This document shows, piece after piece, positions 1 to 11,430 of a DNA stretch of 64,000 bases. Under the pieces are notes generated by a model. It worked only from the letters and a program-made list of their open reading frames with translations. It was not told the DNA's origin and searched no databases. Each line of letters starts with the position of its first letter. The first letter of the stretch is position 1. The translations under genes and the position numbers were made by a program. Source of the stretch: Cristatella mucedo (Eukaryota > Bryozoa > Phylactolaemata > Cristatellidae); assembly GCA_009760855.2 (NCBI GenBank), contig WPIO01000165.1, positions 197,501 through 261,500 on the forward strand, in the 5' to 3' direction.

Positions 1-273
1 GGCTGAGGTAGAGGTCGAGGTATAGAGGCCTCCACGCCCTACAGCTTTTCGCATACACGCGTACTCGTATAAAGCCTGTATATATAAACTTGTGTATGCG
101 TTTATACTATGTGTATATACAGAGCATGGACTCTCTTCGCTGAGTCATAGTAGAATTGTGAGTCTATTGCACGTCACATCAGGAAGTATTGGTCACCATC
201 TTATCGTATAGCGGAAGTGCCGCCTGACGGAAGAACGGACTTACTTTATCGCTTTAATTAGTAGGGATGCGGT

Positions 274-551
274 CAGCCCCGACTTACGAAATAGATATGA
301 ACCGGTAAACCTGTCGTAAGTCCAATTTGCGTAAGCTGAGAATGGTATACCTAGGGAGACCTCGGTACCCTGGTAATGAATATGAGTGCCAGGCATCCCG
401 CTCCTTCCCTAGCGTTGTCAAATCTACTGACCTCTCCCGAATTTTGAAAGTTTCCTTGGATACATTCTTCTTTTCGATTTTGTTTCGCATGACCGTGGCC
501 GAGTGCGTATCTCCGAATTTTCGTAAGTCGAACCGCAGTAAGTCGGGGCTG
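274..551. mobile_element. MITE-like element with terminal inverted repeats
   Basis: The two ends are inverted copies of each other: the left end begins cagccccgacttac and the right end finishes gtaagtcggggctg. Further copies of the cgtaagtc core, in both orientations, lie just inside each end, as in many foldback or MITE elements. The 278-bp interior has no convincing coding frame. I could not identify a clear target-site duplication, so the element class is open. An AT microsatellite begins about 10 bp after the right end. Confidence 0.6.
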
Positions 552-556
552 AATGT

Positions 557-559
<3 letters not shown>

Positions 560-616
<57 letters not shown>

Positions 617-760
617 ATATATGTGTGTGTGTGTGTGTATGTGTATGTATATTTATTAATTTATTTATTTATTTATAATCTGTGGGGTATATTATATACT
701 TATACTTATATATATATATATGGTATATATACTTTGATTTATTTACATGTAGTATATATA
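560..760. repeat. (AT)n/(GT)n compound microsatellite and AT-rich DNA
   Basis: About 25 AT units are followed by TATG, GT and TTTA tracts. Open frames read here are low-complexity artefacts. Confidence 0.95.
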
Positions 761-1960
761 TACCTGTACGCGCGCATACATTTGCATACGAATAGCTGCG
801 CCTATACCTATATGCATTTTTTCTCTCACCGCTCCGCTTCTTTTCCATGACGGAAGAGACCGTCAGTACTAGAAATCTAGAAATACTTGAGTGCTGAGCA
901 GTGGCCTGATTCAAAAAGTCTTTTTGTAGCGTTTCACGAATCGGCGCCATGAGCAGAGACACACCTGGAAGGAGCGCGGCGCCTAATTTCTACGTCTGCT
1001 ATTGCGTTAGCTTTCAGCGCCGCTGTCTGCTGCAGCTGACCGTATTAGCACCGTCGTGATTTGCGTCCGCCCTTTTCGCCAAAGCAATTGAACTGGCTCA
1101 CGAAATCTGTGCACCATCAAAATCTCACTTCCTCGTTAAACAGCAGTACGCGAGAAATTCTCCTGCTCGGCTGCTGTAGTGCTAGGAGCACTCTAAGCAA
1201 GCGTCGCTTGCACAGTGCGGCGGCGCCTGCATCGGTGCGGAAGGGGGTACAACGCGGCAGCCAAATAGGTCTTGACCTTGACCTTGTTCATTAGTAGACG
1301 GGCTCTGCGACAGATGCAGCGACCCCCGTCGCCGCATCCGTCCTTGGCTGCTGCCATTACAGTTAGTTGCAGCAGCCGCCGAGCGCGCGACGTTCCGTTG
1401 CAGTTCCGCTGCTGCGGGGCGGCTCGCGGCGCCGCGGACTATCCGCTCAGCGTGCGTCGCTCGCTGTACGCCTGCTGCCGGCTAGACCGACCTCCGTCGA
1501 CGCCCGCCGACTACCTCGTCATCTACAGGGGCCGGGCGGAGGCCGTGGGCCAGTTCCGCCCGTCCGACGGCTGCCCCGACAAAATGGTGGCGAGTAACTC
1601 GTGGCTGGAAGAGGTGCGCCAGCGCAGCCGCCGCTCGCCGCCGCGAAGCGCCTCGCCCCGGCTGCTGGCGGCGGCGGCTACGGCCAGCGCCCGCCGCCCA
1701 GTGCCGCGAAGCGCCGACCAAGACGCTTTCCTTCGCTGCAGAGCTGCTACACGAAGTCGGAAGTTCTCTTGTATTTCCGCTTCCTGCCGCGCCTTTTACT
1801 CGGAGCTATCGTCGTACTTTTTGTGGACCTGGTTAAGTGCAAATGCCGAGCGCCGCCGCTGACCGCACGCGCTCTGTCGGCGCCGGGCGGCCCGACTTCC
1901 GTCGGAAATAGCTCGCGGCGGCGGCGGCGGGAGCTGCGTCGGTGAGTGGGCAGGGGGAGT
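761..1960. other. GC-rich stretch, no gene assigned
   Basis: Positions 1270-1940 are GC- and CpG-rich and open in several frames on both strands. One plus-strand frame around 1440-1630 has balanced, protein-like composition (for example DYLVIYRGRAEAVGQFRPSD), but I do not recognise it and could not define splice sites. It could be a CpG-rich promoter or an unrecognised exon. Positions 761-1269 show nothing definite. Confidence 0.4.
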
Positions 1961-1964
1961 CAAA

Positions 1965-2135
1965 AAGGCTTAGAGTTTAGGGCTTAGGCTTAGGATTTGG
2001 GCTTTAGGTTTTTAGGAGTTGGGCTTTAGGTTTTAGTGGTCATTGTTCGTATGCTCTTTCGGTTTATGGTTTATTGTTTACGATTAACGGTTTGGAGTTT
2101 ACGATTCGAGGCTTTGGGTTTAGGGCTTACAAACG
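1965..2135. repeat. Degenerate TTAGGG/TTTAGG-like G/T-rich stretch
   Basis: Many imperfect occurrences of ttaggg, tttagg and gctttaggtt sit within about 170 bp, with no consistent period. It resembles a decayed telomere-like or simple G/T-rich array. Confidence 0.5.
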
Positions 2136-3460
2136 CCGGCTACCGCTCTGTACTAGCCGCTCTGGGCACAGTGCACCTTGCAGTTAGTTTGTCATCAAAA
2201 TGCAAATCAATGCCGCGCCGACTGGCTAACCGAGGTCGCAGAAATGACGTGGGCTGTTCCGGCGTGGAAAGCCACCACATGGTAGCTCCTGCCCTAAGCT
2301 GCCGGGCGTCACGGGAGCGATGAGAGGTTGCGAGAGCGGCTCTCACAGGGGCGGAGCGCCTTTGACGCGCACCTTCCTGTTAGCCTCTAAAAAGGTCAAG
2401 CAAGAACTGAGCGAGTAGTTTAAGGGACTATTTCCTCAGAGGTCGCCGGTGCACACTTTTTACGGGGAGCCATTTTGTAAACATGGTCTGCTATATAGTG
2501 GCGTGGAGGCGGCGCGCCTCGCTTTCGCATCTTCAGGGGCTTCGTAGCTGACAGGAGCTCTCTGTTTTAGAAGGTGAAAAAAGGCAAACGACCGGAAAAG
2601 CTGCGCCCCTATAGCATGTCACTTCCGAGCATGACTGTTCTGGTGAATTACAGCTTTTCTGGGTCTCTACTGCTAAGCCGAAGATTCTTCTTTTTAAAGC
2701 GGCTTCAAAGGTACTCGAACTTCACTGCCCAGCTCACGTGAGTTTGAGTCCTGTGGTAGGCAACCTTTTTTTGCCCGCCGCAAGTCGGTGACAGCTGCGT
2801 GTGTAACCGCTCTGTAACCGCTATTCAAAGCTGTTGAGTAAGCCGTGGAAGCTGTCGAAGGTTAAGCCTTCTCTTTTTGCCATTATGCCCGTAATATTGC
2901 GAGAGCTCAATGAACAATCCGGCTGTGTCGGTTTCGGTAGAGCATCGAATGGCACAATGGAACAGACGCATTTGCATTCTCGTGGTATTTTCGCTCGACC
3001 TGGACTTTGGAGTCACCCTGGACCTGGGACTTGCCGACCGCCACTCGCCAGTACTGCCTGGTAGTGGCCGGGAGTTTGCCGACGAGCGCTTTTCGCGCCA
3101 AACGGCGCCAAACTTCACGCTTTCTTTTTTCCTCTTTTCTTTCCTGTTTCGTCCTGTTTCGCGAGGCGAGAGAGAGAGAGAGAGAGACGGATTCGCCTGC
3201 TCAGGTTCTCAGTGCGCTCAGCCCCGAGCAGCAGCACAGCACAGCGAACGATCTAGCTGGAGAGCCTACTGTCCCAGAGTGCAATCGCTGAGCACCTGAG
3301 CACTCCTCGAGCAAACTTTCCGGAGGAAGCTGTGAGAATGTGTCGGAGCGACTACCAGCAGCAGACGACTTCTCTGTGCATTACGCCGTACCTTCTTGTT
3401 CTCGGCTTTTGGTGACGTATGTGCGTCAGCTACAACCGGCGGCCATTAGGGGTGGCTCGA
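2136..3460. other. Intergenic stretch, no gene seen
   Basis: There are short open frames only, none with recognisable similarity. Around 2725-2770 a phrase resembling a tRNA B box (gagtttgagtcctg) followed by gtggtaggca looks like a decayed tRNA-derived SINE piece. A short GA run lies near 3168-3187. Confidence 0.4.
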
Positions 3461-3461
3461 T

Positions 3462-4018
3462 AATAATAAAAATAATAATAACAATGCACTTGATAAAGCG
3501 CCCTCAGAGAACTTAATCTCTCTCTAGGCGCTTTGCATTTGCTGTAAAGTGAAATGCAATTTAATGGTAAGTAAAATCATGCTTGAAAAAACAAACGAAA
3601 TGAATAATATGGTTAGGGGTGACATGCACAGGGTCAGCATGCAAATGTGGTTAGTGGCAGCATGCACAGTGTCAGCGCGCATAAGCACATCAAGGACGAA
3701 TCACAGGGACCCACTAAATTCTGTCCTAAATAGGTGTGTTTTTAGGTTCCTTTTAAATGTGGTCAGGTCAGGGGATGTTCTGACGCAGGTCGGGAGGGAG
3801 TTCCAGGCTTTGGGAGCATATGAACTAAATGCACGGTCTCCAAAGGATTTAAGGTTTGTATGAGGTATTTCTAGACTGTTGGATTCCGAAAAGCGGGTGG
3901 TACGATGCTTGGCCTGATGGGGTAATATATCTGACAGATAGGCTGGAGCCATAGAATGAAGGGACCTAAAAGTGAGAGACAAAACCTTGAAGTCAATCCG
4001 TTGCTTGACTGGTACGAA
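3462..4018 (-). mobile_element. LINE family A (CR1/L2-type), 5'-truncated 3' end
   Basis: Read on the minus strand, the frame at 4045-3701 encodes the C-terminal tail of a CR1/L2-type LINE reverse-transcriptase protein, with the hallmark phrases [37 protein letters not shown] and FKRNLKTHLF. The 3' untranslated part ends in the family signature (agcgccctcagagaacttaatctct in plus-strand view) and an AAT-rich tail. Similarity stops near 4018, where unrelated sequence begins, so the copy is 5'-truncated. It is a relic. Confidence 0.85.
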
Positions 4019-4478
4019 CCTCTCGCGCTTTCCTTTCGGGCGCACTGAAGTTAAGGGACCTCGGTCCTACACAGCCGTACCGGCTTTTTGTGGCGACCTG
4101 CCTTCTTCGACCGCATCAGAAGCTGAGAGGGTGCGTATTGGGTCGGGACGCGAACGGGGTGCGGGGGGGGGGGCTAACGGGGTGGGTTGATAACGCTTGA
4201 TCGAATGCCACAGCATCCGGTCCACGTGGCATGAGTTAAAGCTCGGCGATACTCATGCGTTCTTCATTTGCTCTCAGGTGTTCATGCTGTTTGTCGGGGT
4301 GAAATGTCGGCAAGAGATCGTTAAGCCGAACGCAGAAGTTTTGCCGGATCAGGTGAGTTGTCGATCGCTCCCAAGGCAGCGTGATGGCTGCAGCAGCTGC
4401 CCAAGCAGAGGTGCAGAGTCAGCGACGGCGAGACGCTGCGTTTAGTATCGTCCGAACGGCGTCGGTTCATAAAAAAGG
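4019..4478. other. Intergenic stretch, no gene seen
   Basis: Contains a poly-G run near 4161-4172 and short uninformative open frames. Confidence 0.4.
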
Positions 4479-4610
4479 GTTAGCTGATTAAACAGCCTGT
4501 TGTACATCGGCCGAAGAGCCTTAACGGCTTTCAGCACCGCTTGCAGTAGGCAATAATAATAGGATCGCCCAGTGCCGGACTCGAGAGCCGGCGATCCGGG
4601 TCGCGAAAAG
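4479..4610 (-). mobile_element. SINE family 1 fragment
   Basis: In plus view the stretch starts agctgattaaacagcct, then agagccttaacggct and a caccgcttgcag segment. This is the reverse complement of the tail of the tRNA-derived SINE that is complete at 37748-37918. The tRNA-like head is not clear here. Confidence 0.6.
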
Positions 4611-5109
4611 GGAGCACCTTACTTCCTGGGCAAAGACCCGGGCCATGCGTATCTGCTTGAGCTAGCCCGTGGAGTCTCGTACCCTCATTCCCTCTTTCGC
4701 GTGCGCCGGGTGAGGTTATAAAGTTCACAGAAGTGGGCGAGTGAGCGGCGAGTAAGTGGGCGAGTGAGCGGCCAGCGATGCCTCCGGCTAGCGATGCCTC
4801 CCACCCTCAAGCTCCGACCTAGTCTGCTGCTAGCTGTCTGGCTTGGCTCGTGTGTGGTGCTCTCCGATTTCGTTGTGCGCAATATGCATATTGCCAATTG
4901 CAATCTGCTTACTCGTAAGCCAGGATCTTTGTTGCCTTAACCTTTTCAAGTTCCTGATGTCCTGAGCAATTTTACACTTTTTCTTCTTTATTTAATTTTT
5001 TTACAGTAAGCAATTTCTGATCTGACCTCTTTAAAGACGATCGAGAAGTGTGCTGTGCGACCAGAGCCCTGAAAGGGAACTACCCACGCTCAGATCGAAC
5101 AAGAAGTAT

Positions 5110-5174
5110 GTTCGTGTGCTTGTGCGTGTGCTCGTGTGTGTGTTTTCACGTGCTGTGTGTGTGTGTGTGTGTGC

Positions 5175-5205
<31 letters not shown>

Positions 5206-5222
5206 TGTGTGTGTGTGTGTGG
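5110..5222. repeat. (GT)n/(GC)n interrupted microsatellite
   Basis: Alternating GT with GC interruptions. All long frames here are repeat artefacts (Cys-Val or Thr-His runs). Confidence 0.95.
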
Positions 5223-5384
5223 CAGAACTGTGACTGGAGCCCCTCTGAGAATCCTTCTCAGATCCGCCATTTTCAAAATGAAAAGTAAAGCGCTCTAGTC
5301 CATCACGTGATGGCTGAGTCCGGCGAACCGGTGCTTCGCACGAGGAGAGAGAGATAGCCTGCACGATAACGAGACTTGAGTTCA

Positions 5385-5533
5385 TGCTGCACGGAGCTGC
5401 TGGTGAGTCCCACGTGCACGTCCCTCGGTCGACCCGCGCGGTGGGCGATCCCTTATTTTTATTGCAATCGGCAGTGATAGCCGTAAAGGCTCTTCTGTCG
5501 CTATTCAAAAGGGGCTGTTAAATCAGCTAGCAT
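5385..5533 (+). mobile_element. SINE family 1 copy, diverged
   Basis: The gtgggcgatccctta junction and the tail gatagccgtaaaggctcttc followed by a gctattcaaa segment and a terminal atcagct match the complete SINE at 37748-37918. The head is diverged. Confidence 0.65.
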
Positions 5534-6150
5534 TACTTGCTGGGCATTCGTTATTGGCATTTTCATTATTCGGCACTCGCACTCTCGCTGCTTTGCACCG
5601 AGCACCGAGTCGTAGGTTTTTGCTCTCTCGTTAGCTTCTCGTTAGCAGGCGCCGGCAACCGTGCCGTTGAAATAAGGAAACAAGCGAATAAGTCCAACGA
5701 GTACGGTAGGATAGGCGTGTCGTTATCGAAATCGACGGAAAGCATTTCACTACACGGCGAACAGTAGCGCCGGCCGAAGCGCCTACTTCACCGATAAAGC
5801 TACTAATAGCGATCCAAGTTTTCTGCTGGTTAATGCGGCTCCCGCTTAACTTTTTTCATTCTCCATCAGGAGACTGAAAAGCCTGTTTGGCTGGCTTCTT
5901 GAACCTTGACCTTTGCAGTGCTTTGATCCTTGACCCGGGCTCTTTCTTTCATGCATCTCGCGAGCGATTAGGCTGGTGAAACTGCTGCGAAGTTAAGCCA
6001 GCGACAGAATGTGACATTTCGAGCCCGCTTTTTTCCAGGTCGCGAATCATCCGAATTATTCCGGTAAGCAGATTCGCGAGTCTCCGCGAGAGACGTACGG
6101 TGTATGCACTCGTTATTACCGGCCCGTGTGAAAGTCGCAGAATTTGCCGA
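5534..6150. other. Intergenic stretch, no gene seen
   Basis: Short frames only. No motif, repeat family or RNA gene was recognised. Confidence 0.4.
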
Positions 6151-6151
6151 C

Positions 6152-6254
6152 GCTCCTAGGAGAATTTAATCTCCATTCACGGGGCTCGAGCCCACGACCT
6201 CGGCTCAGGCCTTGGTTGGGGCGAGCAGCTTAACCACAGGGGCAAACCAGCCAG
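6152..6254 (-). mobile_element. SINE family 2 copy (tRNA-derived, LINE A-like tail)
   Basis: Read on the minus strand it begins gctggtttgcccctgtgg, contains a B-box-like gggctcgagcccc, and ends in a decayed version of the tail (agaatttaatctcc in plus view). This matches the better copy at 19408-19556. Confidence 0.65.
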
Positions 6255-7290
6255 CTGTCTCAAGAGCCTAGCAGCAGCTTTATGAGAGCGACAGCCGCTG
6301 CTTGCCGCTTCGAGTACTTGAAGTGCGAACTAGTTAGAGCGTGTAGCGTGGACTGGGCCTGAGGAGAGAGGATGCGTTGATGGGGGAGCGCATGGGCACG
6401 AAGTTGCAAGTGCGTAGAGCTATAGGTGCGTAGAGAGACGCGTTCGAATACTTTAGCAATAGTTTGGGCGGGCACTTATGGCCGGAGATGCGTAGCTTTG
6501 TTGTCGTGTAGACTCTTTCTTCAAGGCAATCTTGTGTGATTGGCTTGAAGACGGAATCAGACAGGCCTTCGATTCATCCGCTCTCCAAAGACCTAATTTA
6601 ACATTATAATTTAATTTAACAATCATTTTTAATATAACAATTTATTATTGTTATTATTTATTCTATTTTATATTTATAATATTTATATATATATATTATG
6701 CATTATATGTTATTAATTTGATATAATAAATTAATAGACAAGATTGTGTACCGTCACGTGCTTATTATTTAGTTACTCGCTTACTGCCCATGCAATGCAA
6801 GGAAGAAAGGACGAGTGGGTGTCATTGTTGTCCACGAATAAATTATTGTAAGTTCATCTTCTGTTGAAGCTTTCCTACTGTTTCCTTGTACACACTTTTT
6901 TTTTATTGTCTATCGTGTAGTCGTTTTCCATTGGTGCCACAGTGCCACCTGCTCTAGATTGTAATAATTCATCGATTTTTTCACGCAATTGCCACCCGTT
7001 AGTGGAAAATATTTGGCAGCCACATTTTAGCCCTTCGAGCAGTCGACTCCTGGGCGGACCGTTTCCGGTCCGTACGAGAAAGCGGTGTGCCGCCGGCTCG
7101 CTGTGCCGCTCGCTGCGGTGAAATTTTCCTCGGTTCGATTGCAGGCCCACGGCTCCTGCGCACTTCGGCTCGGCCCACCGAGCCGCCCTTTCCTCGCTGC
7201 TGCGCCATCTGATAATTAAGCTCGGCCCGTCGTCTACCGGTAGAGCTGGGAGCGTCCTCTGCCTGGTAGCGCTGGGTTTCCTCTTCAAAG
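6255..7290. other. Intergenic stretch, partly AT-rich
   Basis: Positions 6596-6740 are strongly AT-rich. The minus-strand frames at 6875-7288 are not recognisable. Nothing else is supported. Confidence 0.4.
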
Positions 7291-7296
7291 CAGTAG

Positions 7297-7905
7297 GCGA
7301 GCGACAGGCGCGGCGCCGACGTTGTGCAGCGAGCTCACGCTTCGCGGCTTCGCTCTAACCCAAGATGTCTCCCGGCAAGCCCGGTCACCGGAAACGAGGC
7401 GACGCTCGGGAGACAGACACTCTTCGATCGCATCGTCGCAGGTTTTTCGAACGACTTTGGCCGCACAGCGGCGGCGTTCGGCCTGGCGCCACAGCAGCAG
7501 CCGTACCGTCCGTTCGCGGTGCCGACCGCGACGTCACTGCTGCTGCCGCCGCATCTGGCCTTGCCGGCGTCACCGTGCGATCCGGAGGCGGTGGCGGCAG
7601 CCGCTGCCGCCGTGCAGTCGCAGCTGGCCATGGCGCTATCTCAGTCGTCCGCCTCCGCCACGAACTTCGCCAACAGGTCCTACGCCGCCACGTCGTCGGC
7701 GTTGCCGCCGAAGGGGTCGCAGTCCGACACAGCGCTGACCTGGACGGGCCCAGGCCAGTCGCTGGCTGACACACAGGCCCTTGCCCGCTACCACACGGCC
7801 GCCGCAGCAGCCGCCACGCAGTTCGACCCGCGACGGTCGGCGTCGGCGGTGAGCTCGGCGACGGGATCGGAAGCGTGGCATTCGCCCTCGGCAGTTTACT
7901 ATTAG
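7297..7905 (+). CDS. Unrecognised Ala/Ser-rich open frame, possible 3'-terminal exon
   Basis: The plus-strand frame is open from just after an in-frame stop at 7294 to TAG at 7903-7905. It has no ATG near its upstream end, so if real it is probably the 3' exon of a spliced gene. Candidate acceptor AGs include those at about 7368-7369 (ctctaacccaag) and 7440-7441 (catcgtcgcag). The product starts with a non-repetitive stretch (TLFDRIVAGFSNDFGRTAA), then becomes Ala/Gln/Ser/Pro-rich with two polyalanine runs, and ends HSPSAVYY. This composition suits a transcription factor or RNA-binding protein tail, but I recognise no family. Competing frames are Arg- or Gly-rich, as expected for shadows. I could not link an upstream exon. 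Confidence 0.4.
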   Translation, partial: ASDRRGADVVQRAHASRLRSNPRCLPASPVTGNEATLGRQTLFDRIVAGFSNDFGRTAAAFGLAPQQQPYRPFAVPTATSLLLPPHLALPASPCDPEAVAAAAAAVQSQLAMALSQSSASATNFANRSYAATSSALPPKGSQSDTALTWTGPGQSLADTQALARYHTAAAAAATQFDPRRSASAVSSATGSEAWHSPSAVYY

Positions 7906-7970
7906 AGGACGCGAGCTCCTAGCCGGAAGCTAACCGGCAGGGCGACGATGACCGGAAGCGAGCTGTAGCC

Positions 7971-7971
<1 letters not shown>

Positions 7972-8060
<89 letters not shown>
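7972..8060. repeat. (CT)n microsatellite
   Basis: About 44 CT units, starting 67 bp after the stop of the frame ending at 7905. Confidence 0.98.
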
Positions 8061-8062
<2 letters not shown>

Positions 8063-8454
8063 AGACGACTCGCGAGCCGCTTGTGTAATGCTGCCGCGAA
8101 TGAGCCAGCCGTTGTCTACCGAGCGAGCGAGCGAGCGAAGAGGAGGACGAGCGTGCAACGGAGAGATCCGGACGGCGATAGCGGCGAAGCAGTCCGAAGA
8201 CGACGCTCGTCCTGACCATCTCGAGAGGCTGGCGTTTTTGGAGCTGGAGGGATGCAGAATGGACGGCGGAATTTCTAGCCGAGCCGCTGCTAATGCCGAT
8301 GCAAATAAATGTCTCGAAGGGCGACGTCTGTTCGGCCGAGCTCGAACGATGTTCGTGTGTGCAACCAACTCCTTCTGCAACTCCGTCTGACAGCTCAATG
8401 GTCAACGATCACTCGCACTAGTAACTACGATCCGCCAGTCTTGCTAGACCGCGA

Positions 8455-8945
8455 GGTAATGTAATGTATCTCCGTCAGTAACTCCACAAAGTCATAAAGA
8501 CCATGTGGGTGTTACGCAGGAGAGTTTTGTATAGCGCACTCACAGCCTAAGCGGCTTTCGGTACGCATTCGGTAGCCAACAGACTTCGTCTCACGCAACA
8601 AAGAGAAAGTGGGAAGCATAGCAGAGTTAGGAGAGCAGTTGAGGTAGTGAGTAGCATAGAAGTATCAGTTCAGGACCGCTGAAAAAGATGTGCCATAGTC
8701 GGCAGTTGGAGAGTAGATGTCGTTGCATAAGAATTGTGGAAGCGAGTTCCACAGTCTAGGACCTGCAGAGCTAAAACTTCTGTCGCCAACTGTTTTTAAG
8801 CGGAGGAATGGGACAGCTAATTTATTGTCCACACAGGACCTGAGGGCGCGAACAGGCTGAAACTGATGCAGTAGTTCAGCTAGGTACGAAGGAGCCCAGC
8901 CGTGGCGGGCCTTGTGGGTCTCACAAGTTGACGTTAGCGAATCTA
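8455..8945 (-). mobile_element. LINE family B (CR1/L2-type), 5'-truncated 3' end
   Basis: On the minus strand the frame at 9036-8665 encodes a LINE C-terminal tail distinct from family A: HGWAPSYLAELLHQF, then LKTVGDRSFSSAGPRLWNSLP. The 3' untranslated end carries the family B signature and finishes with repeated ATTAC units (plus view gtaatgtaatgtatctccg). Related copies lie at 13628, 33283, 53985 and 63703. Confidence 0.8.
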
Positions 8946-8989
8946 AAAATATGATTGCTTTCTTTAAAAAGTGGGTCGGCCCCTCTGGA

Positions 8990-9108
8990 GCCGAAATACA
9001 CATTGCCATGGGACTCGACCTCACGACCTCGGTCATGAAATCCTTTCATTAACCTTTACATCGGTCGTAAAAGGCGAGCGCCTTGACCACTCGGTCAAAC
9101 CAGCTCGG
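8990..9108 (-). mobile_element. tRNA-Ser/Leu-like SINE head
   Basis: Minus-strand sequence starts gctggtttgaccgagtggtc followed by aaggcgctcgcc, which resembles the acceptor stem, D arm and A box of a class II tRNA. A ccgaggtcgtgaggtcgagtcc-like B-box region follows, spaced by extra sequence. I read it as a SINE head adjoining LINE B. A functional tRNA looks unlikely because of the insert and poor stem pairing. Confidence 0.5.
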
Positions 9109-10830
9109 CGATGCTGAGCACATGCCGAATCAGTTCACTGCTTTGACAGCCTTTTTTAGACCAATCTATAATATCGCCAGCAGTCGCACCCAACCCCCGA
9201 GAGCGTCGTCTTGGAAACCTCGACATCTTCGCCTGCCTCTCTGCCGTCCTCGACGACTGCCGCTCCGAACGAGTACCTCTCTACAAGTCTGCCGCCCTCT
9301 TAAGTTCTCCTTCTCTCCTCCCCCCCCCCGTCTCGTCCCCCTTTCTCTGCCTTCTCCGCATCCCCTACTGCCCGGGCAACCTGATCTTTTGCCTTTTTCT
9401 CATTTGAACCTATTGGCGGGGACCCTGGTCACCGCAAAGGCCCGACGCTCAAAGTGAATTATTTGTTTTCTAGGAAAGTCAAAATCGTAGAAAAACCTCG
9501 TTTAGTTATACCTGTCGTGTTAGAAACGGAGGACGCCAACGCAGTTTCCGCATTCGCTCACGGCGAAGTACACTGAGCAAAGAAAAAGCTGGCGTCGTTG
9601 CTGTCGATACGAAGTCGAAGCCCGGGCGCCCGAAGAAACTCTCCTCCCAGCTATACAGCCGGCCAGACCGCACTCGTATCTTTGCTTCGCCAACAAGTAT
9701 AGAATAAAACTCAACACTGATCGCGGCATAAAGATTGAGCCTATAACGAACGAGGTCATCTTGACTATTATTCGAGGCGTTCTAGTTTTACGATACCAGG
9801 GTCCCCGACAATAGGTTCATTCGCTCGGCTGTGGCGGCACGGGCTGCCTGGCATAGTCGTTACTGCACCTACCACGTCGTATTTCCCAATACCCTCTGCC
9901 CACTGCATCAGCCCGGTGGACGATTTAACCAGATGGCCAATTACGACTGACGCAGCAAGCCTACTAGCCAGCTTGGCTCCAGCAGCCCCTACCGGTTTCG
10001 GCAGTAACCTTCGCCCCCCCCCCCAAAGTGACATCGCTGTAGCAAAAGCCAGCGTTGGGCCACCAGTAACTCAAGTCGTTTTAGCTCTCGCGGCGACAAT
10101 GTTGACGCTTGATGCCGACACAGTTGAGCTCGCACAAGCTGGTCAGGCCCACCACAGCAGACGGCATCGGTGGCTGCATGGGTTCCAGACGTTGGGCTGG
10201 ACAGGAGACTTGGGCGGTGCTGTGACCGCCTCTGAATGCCAGAGCGTGGACGAAAACGATCTCGTGACTGCCAACTGCAGTGCATTCAAAGTGCTGCAGC
10301 ACCCCCTCCCCCAGCCGGCCCCCTAATGCTGGCACACCAGCTTGTGCAAGCAGGAGACTGGGCATCTGGATGCAGATGTTGAAACTACTTGCCAGCCTGC
10401 CCTGCCTGGCTGCGAGGCGAGCTGGTACCTGCCGCTAGGGCTACTACCGGCTATGCACATACTGCCCTGCTGCAGCTGAGTAAGTACAGGAAAAGTACTC
10501 AAATACTCAGAGCTCAACGCTCCGATCAAAGTTGACTGCACATACGTCCACGGGCCCACTCTGTGGGAATAATTAAATCGCCTGAAGCCAAGTAAATAAT
10601 GGCACAGCTGTTTTGCCCATGCTCCGAGGGTAAACTTCCCTTTAGTCGTCAGGCGTTAGGCCCAGACGCAACCAGCGGTCTGGGCAAGCAACAGGTCTGA
10701 CATCTGTCAACCATTACCACTGGCTGCTCCCACGTCTGCTCCTGCTGCCCCTTTGACCTTGATCACCATTAGCATGCCATTGCCGTCCAAAGGTGGTGGG
10801 TTAAAGGTGTGTAAAAAACCTAAAGGCAAA
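9109..10830. other. Intergenic stretch, no gene assigned
   Basis: Contains poly-C runs (about 9325-9333 and 10015-10024). A plus-strand frame at 9916-10326 is open without an ATG and is not recognised. No repeat family or RNA gene was identified. Confidence 0.35.
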
Positions 10831-10836
10831 GACAGC

Positions 10837-10919
<83 letters not shown>

Positions 10920-10931
10920 AGAGAGAGAGGG

Positions 10932-10977
<46 letters not shown>

Positions 10978-11237
10978 AGAGAGAGAGACAGGGAAAGAGA
11001 GAGAGACACAGGGAAAGAGAGACAGGGAGAGAGAGAGAGACAGGGAAAGAGAGAGAGAGACAGGGAAGGAGAGAGACAGGGAAGGAGAGAGACAGGGAAA
11101 GAGAGAGAGACAGGGAAGGAGAGAGACAGGGAAGGAGAGAGACAGGGAAAGAGAGAGACAGGGAAAGAGAGAGACACAGGGAAGGAGAGAGACAGGGAAG
11201 GAGAGAGACAGGGAGAGAGAGACAGGGAGAGAGAGAC

Positions 11238-11275
<38 letters not shown>

Positions 11276-11430
11276 AGAGAGAGAGAGAGACAGGGAGAGA
11301 GAGAGAGAGACAGGGAGAGAGAGAGAGAGAGAGAGACAGGGAAAGAGAGACAGGGAGAGAGAGACAGGGAGAGAGAGAGAGAGACAGGGAAAGAGAGAGA
11401 GAGACAGGGAAGGAGAGAGACAGAGAAAGC
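10837..11430. repeat. Large (GA)n / GACAGGGA minisatellite
   Basis: Pure GA for about 75 bp, then roughly 500 bp of GA tracts punctuated by acaggga and ggaagga units. Serine/leucine frames of over 200 residues on the minus strand are repeat artefacts. Confidence 0.97.

Noticed and set aside
8990-9108. Possible functional tRNA-Ser or tRNA-Leu gene on the minus strand
   Set aside because: The head matches a tRNA 5' half, but extra sequence separates it from the B-box part and the acceptor stem does not close; read as a SINE.
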